Shown: positions 51,322-61,756 of the stretch, one piece after another
How positions within the stretch are numbered: the first letter of the stretch is position 1
How the letters are laid out: each line of letters begins with the position of its first letter
Origin: Acidovorax sp. A79
GTDB lineage: Bacteria; Pseudomonadota; Gammaproteobacteria; Burkholderiales; Burkholderiaceae_C
Length of the DNA: 64,000 bases
Direction of reading: 5' to 3'
Assembly (NCBI RefSeq): GCF_041154505.1
Contig: NZ_AP028672.1
Location: 4,194,501-4,258,500, forward strand
Translations under genes and position numbers: made by a program
The notes under the pieces: model-generated
The model's input: only the letters and a program-made list of their open reading frames with translations
Told to the model about the DNA's origin: nothing
Database searches by the model: none

Positions 51322-53436
51322 TTGACAGACCTTTCACGACTGATCCGCCCTCGCTCGATTGCCCTCGTGGGCGCCTCGGACCGCCCGCAAAGTATCGGCG
51401 AGCGCACGCTGACCAATCTGCTGGACCATTCCGAGTTCGACGGAGACATCTACCTCGTCAACCCGACCAAGGCGGAGATCCGCGGGCACCGTTGCTGGCC
51501 GAGCGTTGCGTCACTGCCAGCCACGCCCGACGTTGCTGTGATCGTGGTGCCCGCATCCGGCGTGCTGGCCGTGGCGGAGGAATGTGCCAACCGGGGCGTC
51601 CTTTTTGCCATCGTGTTGACATCGGGCTTTGGCGAGGCAGGCGAAGAAGGCGAACGCGCTCAGGTGCGCCTCAAGGAAATCGCCGACGGGGGCGGCATGC
51701 GCCTGTACGGGCCGAACTGCCCGGGCCTCACCAACGTCAACCACCGCCTGGGACTGACTTTCTCGCCATCCTTCCCGCACGACCTCGTCAAGGGTCCCAT
51801 TGGCCTGGCCACGCAAGGTGGCGGCCTGGGGCGCAACGTGATGCAGGCCATGGACCGCGGCATTGGCATTGGCCTGTGGGCCTCCACCGGCAACGAGGTG
51901 GACTTGCAGGTGGCCGACTTCATCCACTACATGGCCGATGCACCCGACATCAAGGTGATCGTGACCCTGCTGGAAGGCATCAAGGATGGCGCGAAGTTCG
52001 TGGCTGCCGTGAACCGCGCAGCCGCCAATGGCAAGCCAGTCATTGCGCTCAAGGTCGGCAAGTCTGAGTACGGGCAAAAGGCGGCGCAATCGCACACAGC
52101 GTCCCTCACGGGGTCGGCCGAGGTGAACAGCGCGGTGTTCAGACAGTGCGGTGTGATCGAGGTCGATGACATCGACGAGCTTGTCGATGCAGCCTGGCTG
52201 TTCGCACGCGCGGAGCCGCCCCCAAGCGAAGGGGTGGCCATCTACACCTCTTCGGGCGGGACGGCGGCGTTGACGGCGGATGCTGTGGGCACCGCAGGCC
52301 TGACCCTCGCTCAGTTCACCCCGCACACGCGGGAGGTGCTGGCCTCGCTGCTTCCCGACTTCGCGGCGCTGGACAACCCGGTGGACACCACCGCCGCCGT
52401 GCTGAGCGATGCGGCGCTGATCGAAAAATCGCTGAGCGCGGTGGCCGTGGACCCGAACCTCGGTTGCGTGATCGTTCCGATTGCACTGGACTATGGCGAC
52501 ACCACGATCCAGCTGGCGCGCACCATCATCGCGGCGCAGAAAGGCTGCGCAACACCCATCATTCCCATCTGGATGAGTGACCGCATGGGGGAGGGGTATC
52601 GCATGCTGGTCGAAGGCGGTTTCGCCCCGCCGCGTTCGGTGGGCAAAGCCATCAAGGCCATTCAGCGCTGGGTTGAATATGGCCGCTGGAAGCGCTCGCG
52701 TGGCACCCAGCCGCCCATGCAGCCTGTGGTCGTTCTGCCGCCAGCCGCCGCCACCCTCAGCCTGTCTGAAGCGCAGGCCAAAGGCCAGCTGCAGGCTGCG
52801 GGGATCGGCCTGCTGCCCAACATGCTCGCGTCCACCATGGAAGAAGCGTTGGTGACCGCCAACGCCATGGGCTACCCCGTCGTGGCCAAGATCGCCAGCG
52901 AGCAGATCGTCCACAAGTCGGACATCGGCGGCGTCAAGGTGGGGCTGCAAAATGCCGACGAACTGCGCCAGGCCTGGGCGGACATCATGGACGCCGCGAA
53001 GCACCACCGGCCCGACGCGCACATCGACGGCCTGCTGATCGAGAAGATGGCGCCCCGCGGCGGGCTGGAGCTGATGGTCGGCGTTACGCGCGACCCGGTG
53101 TTCGGCCACGTGATGACCTTCGGCCTGGGGGGCATTTACGTGGAGATCCTGCGCGATGTGACACGCCGCATGTTGCCGCTCAGCGCCAGCGAGGCCGCGG
53201 CGATGGTGCGTGAGATGCGGTGCTTTCCCCTGCTGGAAGGTGCGCGCGGCCGCCCAGCGGCGGACCTGGAGGCGCTGCAGACGCTGCTGCTGCGCATCTC
53301 GGACTTCGTAATGCACAACGCTGGCCGCATCGAGGAAATGGACCTCAACCCGGTGTGGATTGGCGCACGCGGAGAAGGCGTTTTGCCGCTGGACGCCGTG
53401 ATCATCGAAAGAACCGCCGAAGGAGCGTCCGCATGA
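51322..53436 (+). CDS. NDP-forming acyl-CoA synthetase (acetyl/pimeloyl-CoA synthetase type)
   Basis: Single-chain synthetase of 704 residues. Domains in order: CoA-binding (about 1-130, ALVGASDRPQSIGERTL), succinyl-CoA ligase-like (about 140-460, with the phospho-His H258 in QSHTASLTGSAEV) and ATP-grasp (about 490-700, EKMAPRGGLELMVGVTRDP). The start is a TTG at 51322, chosen because AGGAGACA (51311-51318) sits at proper spacing and the family N terminus begins there; a TTG at 51277 is less likely. It would activate the free acid of this pathway to its CoA ester. Confidence 0.92.
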   Translation: MTDLSRLIRPRSIALVGASDRPQSIGERTLTNLLDHSEFDGDIYLVNPTKAEIRGHRCWPSVASLPATPDVAVIVVPASGVLAVAEECANRGVLFAIVLTSGFGEAGEEGERAQVRLKEIADGGGMRLYGPNCPGLTNVNHRLGLTFSPSFPHDLVKGPIGLATQGGGLGRNVMQAMDRGIGIGLWASTGNEVDLQVADFIHYMADAPDIKVIVTLLEGIKDGAKFVAAVNRAAANGKPVIALKVGKSEYGQKAAQSHTASLTGSAEVNSAVFRQCGVIEVDDIDELVDAAWLFARAEPPPSEGVAIYTSSGGTAALTADAVGTAGLTLAQFTPHTREVLASLLPDFAALDNPVDTTAAVLSDAALIEKSLSAVAVDPNLGCVIVPIALDYGDTTIQLARTIIAAQKGCATPIIPIWMSDRMGEGYRMLVEGGFAPPRSVGKAIKAIQRWVEYGRWKRSRGTQPPMQPVVVLPPAAATLSLSEAQAKGQLQAAGIGLLPNMLASTMEEALVTANAMGYPVVAKIASEQIVHKSDIGGVKVGLQNADELRQAWADIMDAAKHHRPDAHIDGLLIEKMAPRGGLELMVGVTRDPVFGHVMTFGLGGIYVEILRDVTRRMLPLSASEAAAMVREMRCFPLLEGARGRPAADLEALQTLLLRISDFVMHNAGRIEEMDLNPVWIGARGEGVLPLDAVIIERTAEGASA

Positions 53437-54539
53437 CGGCCACCGCCGCCCGGCCGCCGTTGCAGGGCATCACGGTGGTGGATTTCAGCGAGCTGCTGCC
53501 GGGGCCGTTTCTGACGCAGAACCTGGCGGAGATGGGCGCACGCATCATCAAGATCGAGCGCCCGCCGCATGGCGACAACGCCCGTCACCTGGGCCAGGGC
53601 GCTTTCGAGGCCGTGAACCGGGGCAAGCAGAGCCTGTTGGTGGACCTCAAGGACGAAGCCCAGCGCGACAAGGTCCGCGAGCTGATCGCGTCGGCCGATG
53701 TCGTGGTCGAGTCCTACCGCCCTGGCGTGATGGCGCGCCTGGGCTTGGATGCCGCTTCGCTCTGCCAGGCGCATCCGCAACTCATCTATGTGTCTCTCAG
53801 CGGCTACGGCCAGACCGGTCCCTGGGCCGACCTGCCGGGGCATGACATCAACTACCTGGCTGCCGCGGGGGTGCTGGCCGTCTCGGGTGCGCCGGACGGC
53901 GCACCCGCGCAGAGCTTCGGCCTGCCCGTGGCCGATCTGTGCGGAACCATGTACGCGCTGTCCGCCACACTCGCCGCGCTGTTTCAGCGCCAGGCCACCG
54001 GCCGGGGGCAGCACCTGGACGTGGCGCTGGCCGATTGCGCCTTGCACTGGATGAACCCGCGGCTGGGCGCCTACCGCTCCGCAGGCGCAGGCACGCTGCA
54101 AGCGCAGCGCGAGGCAACGCTGGTGAAGGCGGCTTACGGCGCCTTCCGGTGCAAGGATGGCCGCTACGTGTCGATTGCTGCGCTGGAGGATCATTTCTGG
54201 AAGCGCCTGTGTGCGGTGCTGGACCTGGCTCCCTTCGACGGCGCGAAGTACGCCACCCACAAGGCGAGAAAATCTGTGGCGGATGCGATCAACCTGCGCA
54301 TCGAGCAGGCCATGCAGCACCTGGATTCGCACGAGGCCTTTGAACTGCTGTGCCGGCACGATGTGCCTGCCGCGCCAGTGGTGCCGCCCGCAGAGTTGGC
54401 CGCCCAGCCGCACTTTGCCTCACGCGGCAAATTCGCTCCCGGCGAAGACTTGCCCTTGGTCAGGTTCCCCGTTCCACTCGAGGGAATGGGCGGTGCGGAC
54501 CTTGCAGGCGCACCGCAGCTCGGCAGTTCAGGCTGGTAG
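53433..54539 (+). CDS. CaiB/BaiF-family CoA-transferase
   Basis: Class III CoA-transferase of 368 residues. The start LQGITVVDFSELLPGPFLTQ and the IKIERPPHGDNAR segment are typical, and the catalytic Asp is D168 in LPVADLCGTMYA. It overlaps the synthetase gene by four bases. Together the two give an ATP-driven and a transferase-driven way to activate the substrate, or one activates the product of the other. Partner acids are unknown. Confidence 0.93.
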   Translation: MTATAARPPLQGITVVDFSELLPGPFLTQNLAEMGARIIKIERPPHGDNARHLGQGAFEAVNRGKQSLLVDLKDEAQRDKVRELIASADVVVESYRPGVMARLGLDAASLCQAHPQLIYVSLSGYGQTGPWADLPGHDINYLAAAGVLAVSGAPDGAPAQSFGLPVADLCGTMYALSATLAALFQRQATGRGQHLDVALADCALHWMNPRLGAYRSAGAGTLQAQREATLVKAAYGAFRCKDGRYVSIAALEDHFWKRLCAVLDLAPFDGAKYATHKARKSVADAINLRIEQAMQHLDSHEAFELLCRHDVPAAPVVPPAELAAQPHFASRGKFAPGEDLPLVRFPVPLEGMGGADLAGAPQLGSSGW

Positions 54540-54542
54540 GCC

Positions 54543-55553
54543 ATGGGCAGCGTCTTGCACACGAGGATCACCCGGCTGCTGGGGATCGACCATCCCATCC
54601 TGGGCGGCGGCCTCATGTGGCTGTCCGACGCACGGTACGTTGCCGCGCTGGTGAATGCGGGCTGCATGGGCTTCATCACGCCCCGGTCGTACGCCAGCGA
54701 AGCGGATTTCCGCGAAGCCCTTGCGCTGTGCTCGGAACTGACCCATGGCAAACGGTTTGGCGTCAACCTCACGCTCTCGCACCGGCCCGAAGCCAACACC
54801 ATGATTCCGCGCTGGATGGATGCAGCCCTGACGCACGGCGTGAGGATCTTCGAGACAGCCGGACATGCACCGGCGGACCTCATCACCGCTCTTCACAAGG
54901 CAGATGCCATCGTCGTTCACAAAGCCTCGAACATCCGCCACGCTCTTTCGGCGGAGCGCGCTGGCGCCGATGCCATTGCCCTGGTCGGCATGGAGGAAGG
55001 CGGGCACCCGGGCATGAATGAGCTGCCCACGATGCTCATGGGGGCGCTGGCATACGGCCAGTTCAGCGTGCCGGTGGTGCTGGGCGGCGGCATCGGCCGC
55101 GGCAGGCAATTGGCTGCGGTGCTGGCCCAAGGGCTTGACGGCGTACTCGTCGGCAGCCGCTTCCTGGTGTGCGAGGAAATCCAGGCGCACCCCCGCTACA
55201 AAGAGCATCTGCTGACCTGCGACGAGCACTCCACGGTGCGGCTGCTGCAATCGCTGGGCACCACCTGGCGCGTGCTGCTCAACGACACTGCGCGCCAGGT
55301 TCAGGCCATCGAACGGGCAGGCGCCACCGAACACGCCGCGTTCGGCGACCTCATCAGCGGAACGGTCGCGCGCGACCGCTGCTACGCCGAGGGCGACTGG
55401 CGTCATGGCATGGCCTCCCTGGGGCCAGCCATCGCATTCGCCAAGCGTATCGAGCCGCTGCAGGCCATCGTGAACGGCCTGGTGGACGAAGCAGTGCAGG
55501 CCATCACGGCCCTGCGCACAGTGCATTCACTGGATTCAATGGAGCAAGAATGA
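54543..55553 (+). CDS. Nitronate monooxygenase/2-nitropropane dioxygenase-like flavoprotein 1
   Basis: TIM-barrel FMN protein of 336 residues. Visible parts are HPILGGGLMWLSDARYVAAL at the start, the conserved GMEEGGHPGMNELP with the candidate catalytic His, and the FMN phosphate site GGGIGRGRQLAAVLAQGLDG followed by GSRF. It follows the CoA-transferase by three bases and overlaps the second homologue. Family members oxidise nitronates, but many are enoyl reductases or unknown, so the activity is open. Confidence 0.88.
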   Translation: MGSVLHTRITRLLGIDHPILGGGLMWLSDARYVAALVNAGCMGFITPRSYASEADFREALALCSELTHGKRFGVNLTLSHRPEANTMIPRWMDAALTHGVRIFETAGHAPADLITALHKADAIVVHKASNIRHALSAERAGADAIALVGMEEGGHPGMNELPTMLMGALAYGQFSVPVVLGGGIGRGRQLAAVLAQGLDGVLVGSRFLVCEEIQAHPRYKEHLLTCDEHSTVRLLQSLGTTWRVLLNDTARQVQAIERAGATEHAAFGDLISGTVARDRCYAEGDWRHGMASLGPAIAFAKRIEPLQAIVNGLVDEAVQAITALRTVHSLDSMEQE

Positions 55554-56488
55554 ACCGACTGCCTTTCATGGAGCGGCTGGTGGTGCCCGTCATTGCGGCC
55601 CCCATGCTGCGTGTCTCGGGAATCGAACTGGTCTCCGCTGCCTGCGCCGCTGGCGTCATCGGCGCATTTCCCACGGCCAACTGCACGTCTCTGGACGAGT
55701 TCGAGACCTGGCTTCAGCGGCTTCAGCGCGAGGCCGAAGAACAGCCCAGCCGGGCGCCCTATTGCCCCAATCTCATCATGCGCCGCGACCCCGCACGCCT
55801 CAAGGCCGAAGCGGACTTGATCGTGCGCCACGGCGCAGAGCTGGTGATCACCAGCGTCGGGTCGCCCGCGTCGGTGATTCCCATCTTGCACGACGGCGGC
55901 TGCCTCGTGTTTGCCGATGTGGCCTCGCTGCACCATGCAGAGCGTGCTCTGGAGGCGGGCGTCGATGGCTTGGTGCTGCTCTCGTCCGGCGCGGGCGGGC
56001 ACACCGGCTGGGCCAACCCGTTCGCTTTCGTGCGCGCCGTGCGCCAGCTGTTCGATGGCCCCATCGTGCTGTCAGGTGGCCTGTCCGACGGTGTGGCGTT
56101 GCGCGCAGCGACGGTCCTGGGTTGCGACCTGGGGTGCGTGGGAACGCGATTCATCGCCACCAAGGAAAGCCTGGCTGGGGGAGACTACAAGCAGATGCTT
56201 CTGGAAAGCTCCATGGACGATGTGCTTGCGACGCGTGCCTTTACGGGGTTGCCCGCGAACTTCTTGAAATCGTCCATCGTCCGTGTCGGACTCGACCCCG
56301 ATGGGCTGGACGAGACGGTATCCGTGCAGGAGGCCCGCAAGAAATTCGGAGGCGGATCTGAAGGACCCGTCATCCAACGGTGGTCGGATCTGTGGAGTGC
56401 GGGGCATTCGGTGTCGGGTGTGACGTCCCTGCCGACTGCCGCCGAACTGGTTCAGTCCATGAATGTGGAGTATCGGTCGTTCAAATAG
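55550..56488 (+). CDS. Nitronate monooxygenase-like flavoprotein 2
   Basis: Second barrel flavoprotein, 312 residues, divergent from the first. It begins VVPVIAAPMLRVSGIELVSA, has SSGAGGHTGWANPFAF with the His, and the phosphate site LSGGLSDGVALRAATVLGCD followed by VGTRF. Start overlaps the first homologue (ATGA). Last gene of the right arm; a short GAGGCC/GGCCTC hairpin lies at 56503-56525 without a T-run. Confidence 0.9.
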   Translation: MNRLPFMERLVVPVIAAPMLRVSGIELVSAACAAGVIGAFPTANCTSLDEFETWLQRLQREAEEQPSRAPYCPNLIMRRDPARLKAEADLIVRHGAELVITSVGSPASVIPILHDGGCLVFADVASLHHAERALEAGVDGLVLLSSGAGGHTGWANPFAFVRAVRQLFDGPIVLSGGLSDGVALRAATVLGCDLGCVGTRFIATKESLAGGDYKQMLLESSMDDVLATRAFTGLPANFLKSSIVRVGLDPDGLDETVSVQEARKKFGGGSEGPVIQRWSDLWSAGHSVSGVTSLPTAAELVQSMNVEYRSFK

Positions 56489-56556
56489 CAGGACTCAGGC
56501 TCGAGGCCCTCCGAGGTCAGGCCTCCATTCGTGCAATGCGGCGACACCGCATCAGG

Positions 56557-57435
56557 CTACCCCACATGGGCACGCAGCCAGGCCACGATGTCGGCAGTCA
56601 CCTCATCACGATTCGTCTCATTGAGGATTTCGTGGCGGGCAGCCGTGTACAGCTTGACTGTCACGTCGGTGATGCCTGCATCGCGGTAGCGCTGACCCAG
56701 CAGCTGAATCAGCGCACCGCCCCCCGCGAGCGGATCTGCGTCGCCAGAGGCAATGAAGATTGACAGGTCACTGCGGATACCTGCTAGCAGCGCTGGATCC
56801 GCCAGTCGGGAAGCCGGAGCGAACAGCGACGGGATCACATCGTCCGGCACATCCCACCCACACCACGGATCCGCTACATAGGCATCGACCTCCGCACCGT
56901 CCCGCGAAAGCCATTCGTATCCCGTACGGTGCTCAAAACCTGCGTTGAATGCCTCCAATCCTGCAGGCGCGTCTGCGGGAGCATTGGCCATAGCTGCGGC
57001 GAGCGCATCCAGCGCGGTTGAACCTGAGAGCAACACACCTGACCAGGTCGATGCGTGATCCAGGATCGCCGCCTGCGCCGCAAACGAACCCATCGAATGC
57101 CCAAACAGAAACAGCGGCAGGCCGGCGTGCTGCGTGCGCAGCAGCGCGCCGTACTGGGCCACATCGGCAATGAGCCCGCTGAAACCTGCGGCGCCAAAGT
57201 CCCCCAACCTGCCACCAGCGGTGCGCCCGTGCCCGCGATGATCCACGGCATGGACGATGAAGCCGGCAGCGTTCAAGGCCTTCGCAAAGCGGTCGTAGCG
57301 CTCGCCGTGCTCGGCTAGTCCGTGAGATATCTGCACGGCGCCCACGGGTTTGCCGGGGGTCTCGGCCCAGGTGTAGGTGATGACCGGGATGCCGTCTGCG
57401 CTAGACAGAAAGGAGGCGGATGTCGATGTGCTCAT
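56557..57435 (-). CDS. Alpha/beta hydrolase (lysophospholipase/monoacylglycerol lipase type)
   Basis: Serine hydrolase of 292 residues. The nucleophile elbow is FGHSMGSFAAQ, the oxyanion/lid start is QISHGLAEHGERYDRFA with VDHRGHGRTAGG, the acid lies in ASGDADPLAGG and the catalytic His in AARHEILNE. These are the hallmarks of the Hydrolase_4 family. It is convergent with the nitronate monooxygenase gene and divergent from the DUF1810 gene, so it seems independent of the CoA locus. Confidence 0.93.
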   Translation of the reverse strand: MSTSTSASFLSSADGIPVITYTWAETPGKPVGAVQISHGLAEHGERYDRFAKALNAAGFIVHAVDHRGHGRTAGGRLGDFGAAGFSGLIADVAQYGALLRTQHAGLPLFLFGHSMGSFAAQAAILDHASTWSGVLLSGSTALDALAAAMANAPADAPAGLEAFNAGFEHRTGYEWLSRDGAEVDAYVADPWCGWDVPDDVIPSLFAPASRLADPALLAGIRSDLSIFIASGDADPLAGGGALIQLLGQRYRDAGITDVTVKLYTAARHEILNETNRDEVTADIVAWLRAHVG

Positions 57436-57584
57436 CGGGTCATTCTGGCATGGTGATCTGATCCAGGTGTTTCGGGCACATCACCTGCAGCCAGCCCTGG
57501 CTTTCCGTCATCATTCAACTGTTGTCTTCCGGTGAATTCATGGTCACCATTCACTTCCGCAAGACGAGCATCCACTGCCCGAAC

Positions 57585-58007
57585 ATGCCCCTTTCCCCTG
57601 TCCTCGACCGTTTCCTGCAAGCCCAGGATCCCGTCTGGCCCCGCGTGATCGCCGAACTGCGGGCGGGCAAGAAGCGCACGCACTGGATGTGGTTTGTGTT
57701 CCCGCAGATCAAGGGACTGGGGCATAGCGACGTGGCCCAGCGCTATGCCATCCAGTCGCTGGCCGAGGCGCAGGCCTACCTGGCGCATCCAGTGCTTGCC
57801 GGCCGGCTGCGCGAGTGCTGCCAGATCCTGCTGGGCCTGGGGACGTGCTCGGCGCTGGATGTGTTTGGCACGCCGGACGATCTCAAGCTGCGCTCCAGCA
57901 TGACGCTGTTTGGCGAAGTTTCTGCGCCGGGCAGCGTGTTTCACGCCATGCTGCAAAAGTATTTCGACGGGTGCAAAGACCCGCGTACCATCGAATTTTT
58001 CGATTGA
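57585..58007 (+). CDS. DUF1810 family protein
   Basis: 140-residue protein of the DUF1810 family, recognisable by LDRFLQAQDPVWPRVIAELR, the KRTHWMWFVFPQIKGLGHS block and FGTPDDLKLRSSMTLFGEV. Function is not established. ATG 57585 is chosen because the family alignment starts there, although the frame is open from 57522. A short repeat (copy C) follows the stop. Confidence 0.88.
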   Translation: MPLSPVLDRFLQAQDPVWPRVIAELRAGKKRTHWMWFVFPQIKGLGHSDVAQRYAIQSLAEAQAYLAHPVLAGRLRECCQILLGLGTCSALDVFGTPDDLKLRSSMTLFGEVSAPGSVFHAMLQKYFDGCKDPRTIEFFD

Positions 58008-58018
58008 AAATGGCATCT

Positions 58019-58064
58019 ACCGCTTGTCCCATAAGCGTTGTTTGCTATTGATTTTGAATATTGC
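58019..58064 (+). repeat. Short double-hairpin repeat, copy C
   Basis: Contains CGCTT...AAGCG and GCTATTG...AATATTGC and aligns with copies A and B over its length, with a few changes in loops. It lies 12 bases after the DUF1810 stop and may act as its transcript end. Confidence 0.65.
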
Positions 58065-58084
58065 TCCTCTCTTTCTGGAACATG

Positions 58085-58372
58085 TGTGGCGCGCGTACGC
58101 ATCCGATAGCCCGCGGACAGCGGTTGCACGTTCCAGCGCTGCTGCACTGCCCCTCAAGCGCCCCTGGGCAAAAACAGCGCGAATAGCATGGCAATGGCAC
58201 CAGGGCCGATGAGATACAGCACGCCCTGTCCGCCCCACGTCGTCTCTACCGCAAGGAAAGCAGCGCGCCGAGAATGGGGCCTTCCATGGTGCCGATCCCT
58301 CCCCGCCAGCGCCATGAAGATCATGTAGGCCGTCCACTGCGCGCTGAAATAGGTTTTGGGCGGAGACATGAG
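58085..58372 (-). pseudogene. C-terminal remnant of a LivM-type branched-chain amino acid ABC permease
   Basis: On the minus strand three frames together give the end of a LivM-like permease: SPPKTYFSAQWTAYMIFMAL, then in another frame GIGTMEGPILGALL, then back to FLAVETTWGGQGVLYLIG and IAMLFALFLPRG, and finally QRWNVQPLSAGYR. Two small shifts and a stop break it, and everything before the last two membrane segments is gone. No other liv genes are near. Confidence 0.7.
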
Positions 58373-58481
58373 GACTCGGCATCTTGAATGCTCCGATGGC
58401 GTGGTGCTGCTTGGTGTGACTAGCTGGCGCTGGCACTGGGGTACGCCGGAGGCTGGTCATGGCGCTGCGAGTGACATGTGG

Positions 58482-59039
58482 TCACCGGGCAGAGGGCGTC
58501 GGAGGCGGGCGCGGTGTGCCGAGTATCTCCAGCGCCTCTCTCGCGATCGCCAGCGACAGCTCTTCCTGCAGGATGCCGGCCTTGAGCACCAGGTGCTGCA
58601 GGCGGCGCTCTCGGCTCGCATCCTTGCCCATGAAGTCGCGCTGTTCGATGCGCTGGTAGACGGCCAGCTTGTCCTCGTGCATGGCCTGCAGGCGGGCGAT
58701 TTCCTTTTCCAGACCGGTGGGGCCGACGGCGGCCTCGGCGCGCAGGCGCACCATGAGTTCGTCGCGCAGGGGCGTGGGGTCCTGTTGCTCGGCGATCCAG
58801 CGGCGCAGTTCCTTGCGACCCGCGGGCAGCAGGCGGAACTGGCGCTTGCGGCCGCGGCCCGTCTCGGCCGGCAGGGCCTCGATCCACCGTGCTTCTTCGA
58901 GCCGCGCCAGCTCGCGGTAGATCTGCTGGTGCGTGGCGTGCCAGAAGTAGCCGATGGACTTGTCGAAGCGCTCGGCGAGTTCCGAGCCCGAGCAGGGGTG
59001 CTCGACCAGGGCGGTGAGAAGGGCGTGGGGCAGGGACAT
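58482..59039 (-). CDS. PadR-family transcriptional regulator
   Basis: 185-residue regulator. The N-terminal winged HTH (ALLTALVEHPCSGSELAERF, then THQQIYRELARLEEARWIEA) and the C-terminal helical dimer domain (VirActivator-type, LEKEIARLQAMHEDKLAVYQ) are both present. It is divergent from the fadH-like gene; two matching palindromes fill the gap, so it likely represses itself and that operon. Ligand may be a fatty or aromatic acyl compound. Confidence 0.92.
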   Translation of the reverse strand: MSLPHALLTALVEHPCSGSELAERFDKSIGYFWHATHQQIYRELARLEEARWIEALPAETGRGRKRQFRLLPAGRKELRRWIAEQQDPTPLRDELMVRLRAEAAVGPTGLEKEIARLQAMHEDKLAVYQRIEQRDFMGKDASRERRLQHLVLKAGILQEELSLAIAREALEILGTPRPPPTPSAR

Positions 59040-59107
59040 CGGAAGAGGGCGCCGGAGAAAGCTGCGTAGTTCGCCATCTTGCCTGAATCGGGACTGCTCT
59101 CCATTGT

Positions 59108-59127
59108 TTATGCAACCAGTTGCATAA
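59108..59127. promoter_or_regulatory. PadR operator O1 (perfect 20-bp palindrome) covering a -35 box
   Basis: TTATGCAACCAGTTGCATAA is a perfect palindrome. The hexamer TTGCAT at 59120-59125 fits a -35 box for the rightward operon, with a 17-base spacer to TATATT. A dimer bound here would also sit over the padR upstream region. Confidence 0.8.
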
Positions 59128-59142
59128 ATGCGTGATGCTGGC

Positions 59143-59148
59143 TATATT
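59143..59148 (+). promoter_or_regulatory. -10 box of the fadH-like operon
   Basis: TATATT lies 17 bases after the TTGCAT -35 box (59120-59125) and just before operator O2, a near-ideal sigma-70 arrangement. The coding start is 35 bases downstream. Confidence 0.65.
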
Positions 59149-59167
59149 TGTGCAACTGGTTGCATAA
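59148..59167. promoter_or_regulatory. PadR operator O2
   Basis: TTGTGCAACTGGTTGCATAA differs from O1 at one arm position and the two central bases. It covers the expected transcription start of the rightward operon. Centres of O1 and O2 are 40 bases apart, near four helical turns. Confidence 0.78.
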
Positions 59168-61252
<2,085 letters not shown>

Positions 61253-61280
61253 TCCAACAACCTCACCCCAGGAGACATCC

Positions 61281-61721
61281 ATGACCGAAGCCCCGAAGAA
61301 CATCCACCCCGCCGTCGCCCGCTCGCTCGACACCTGGCACCACATGGTGGCCAGCCGCGACCTGTCGAACCTGCTGAGCATCGTGCACCCCGACGCGGTG
61401 TTCCGCTCGCCCATGGCGAACACGGCCTACACCTCGGCCCCGGCGCTGATGCTGGCCCTGTCCACCGTGATCCAGGTGTTCGAGGACTTCACCTACCACC
61501 GCCAGCTGGCCACCGACGACGGCCTGAGCATCGTGCTGGAGTTCAGCGCGCGCGTGGGCGACAAGCAGCTCAAGGGCATCGATCTGGTGCGCTTCAATGA
61601 AGAGGGGCAGATCACTGAGTTCGAAGTCATGGTGCGCCCCCTGAGCGGCCTGCAGGCGCTGGGTGCCAAAATGGGCGCGCGGCTGGGTGACAAGCTCCCA
61701 GCGTTCAAAGCCAAGGCCTGA
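61281..61721 (+). CDS. NTF2-like (SnoaL-fold) protein
   Basis: 146-residue protein with the NTF2-like fold: SLDTWHHMVASRDLSNLLSI at the helical start, HPDAVFRSPMANTAY after it and IDLVRFNEEGQITEFEVMVR in the sheet. It lies 28 bases after fadH with RBS CAGGAGACA, and 35 bases before the acyl-CoA ligase. Function is unknown; fatty-acid-related binding or isomerisation is suggested only by the neighbours. Confidence 0.85.
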   Translation: MTEAPKNIHPAVARSLDTWHHMVASRDLSNLLSIVHPDAVFRSPMANTAYTSAPALMLALSTVIQVFEDFTYHRQLATDDGLSIVLEFSARVGDKQLKGIDLVRFNEEGQITEFEVMVRPLSGLQALGAKMGARLGDKLPAFKAKA

Positions 61722-61756
61722 TGCGTTCATAAAAAGAAGAGACAGGAGACAAGCCC

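Noticed and set aside
51511..53316. Minus-strand frame of 601 codons inside the acyl-CoA synthetase.
   Set aside because: Antisense to a complete three-domain synthetase and rich in His/Arg/Gln, as expected for a shadow frame.
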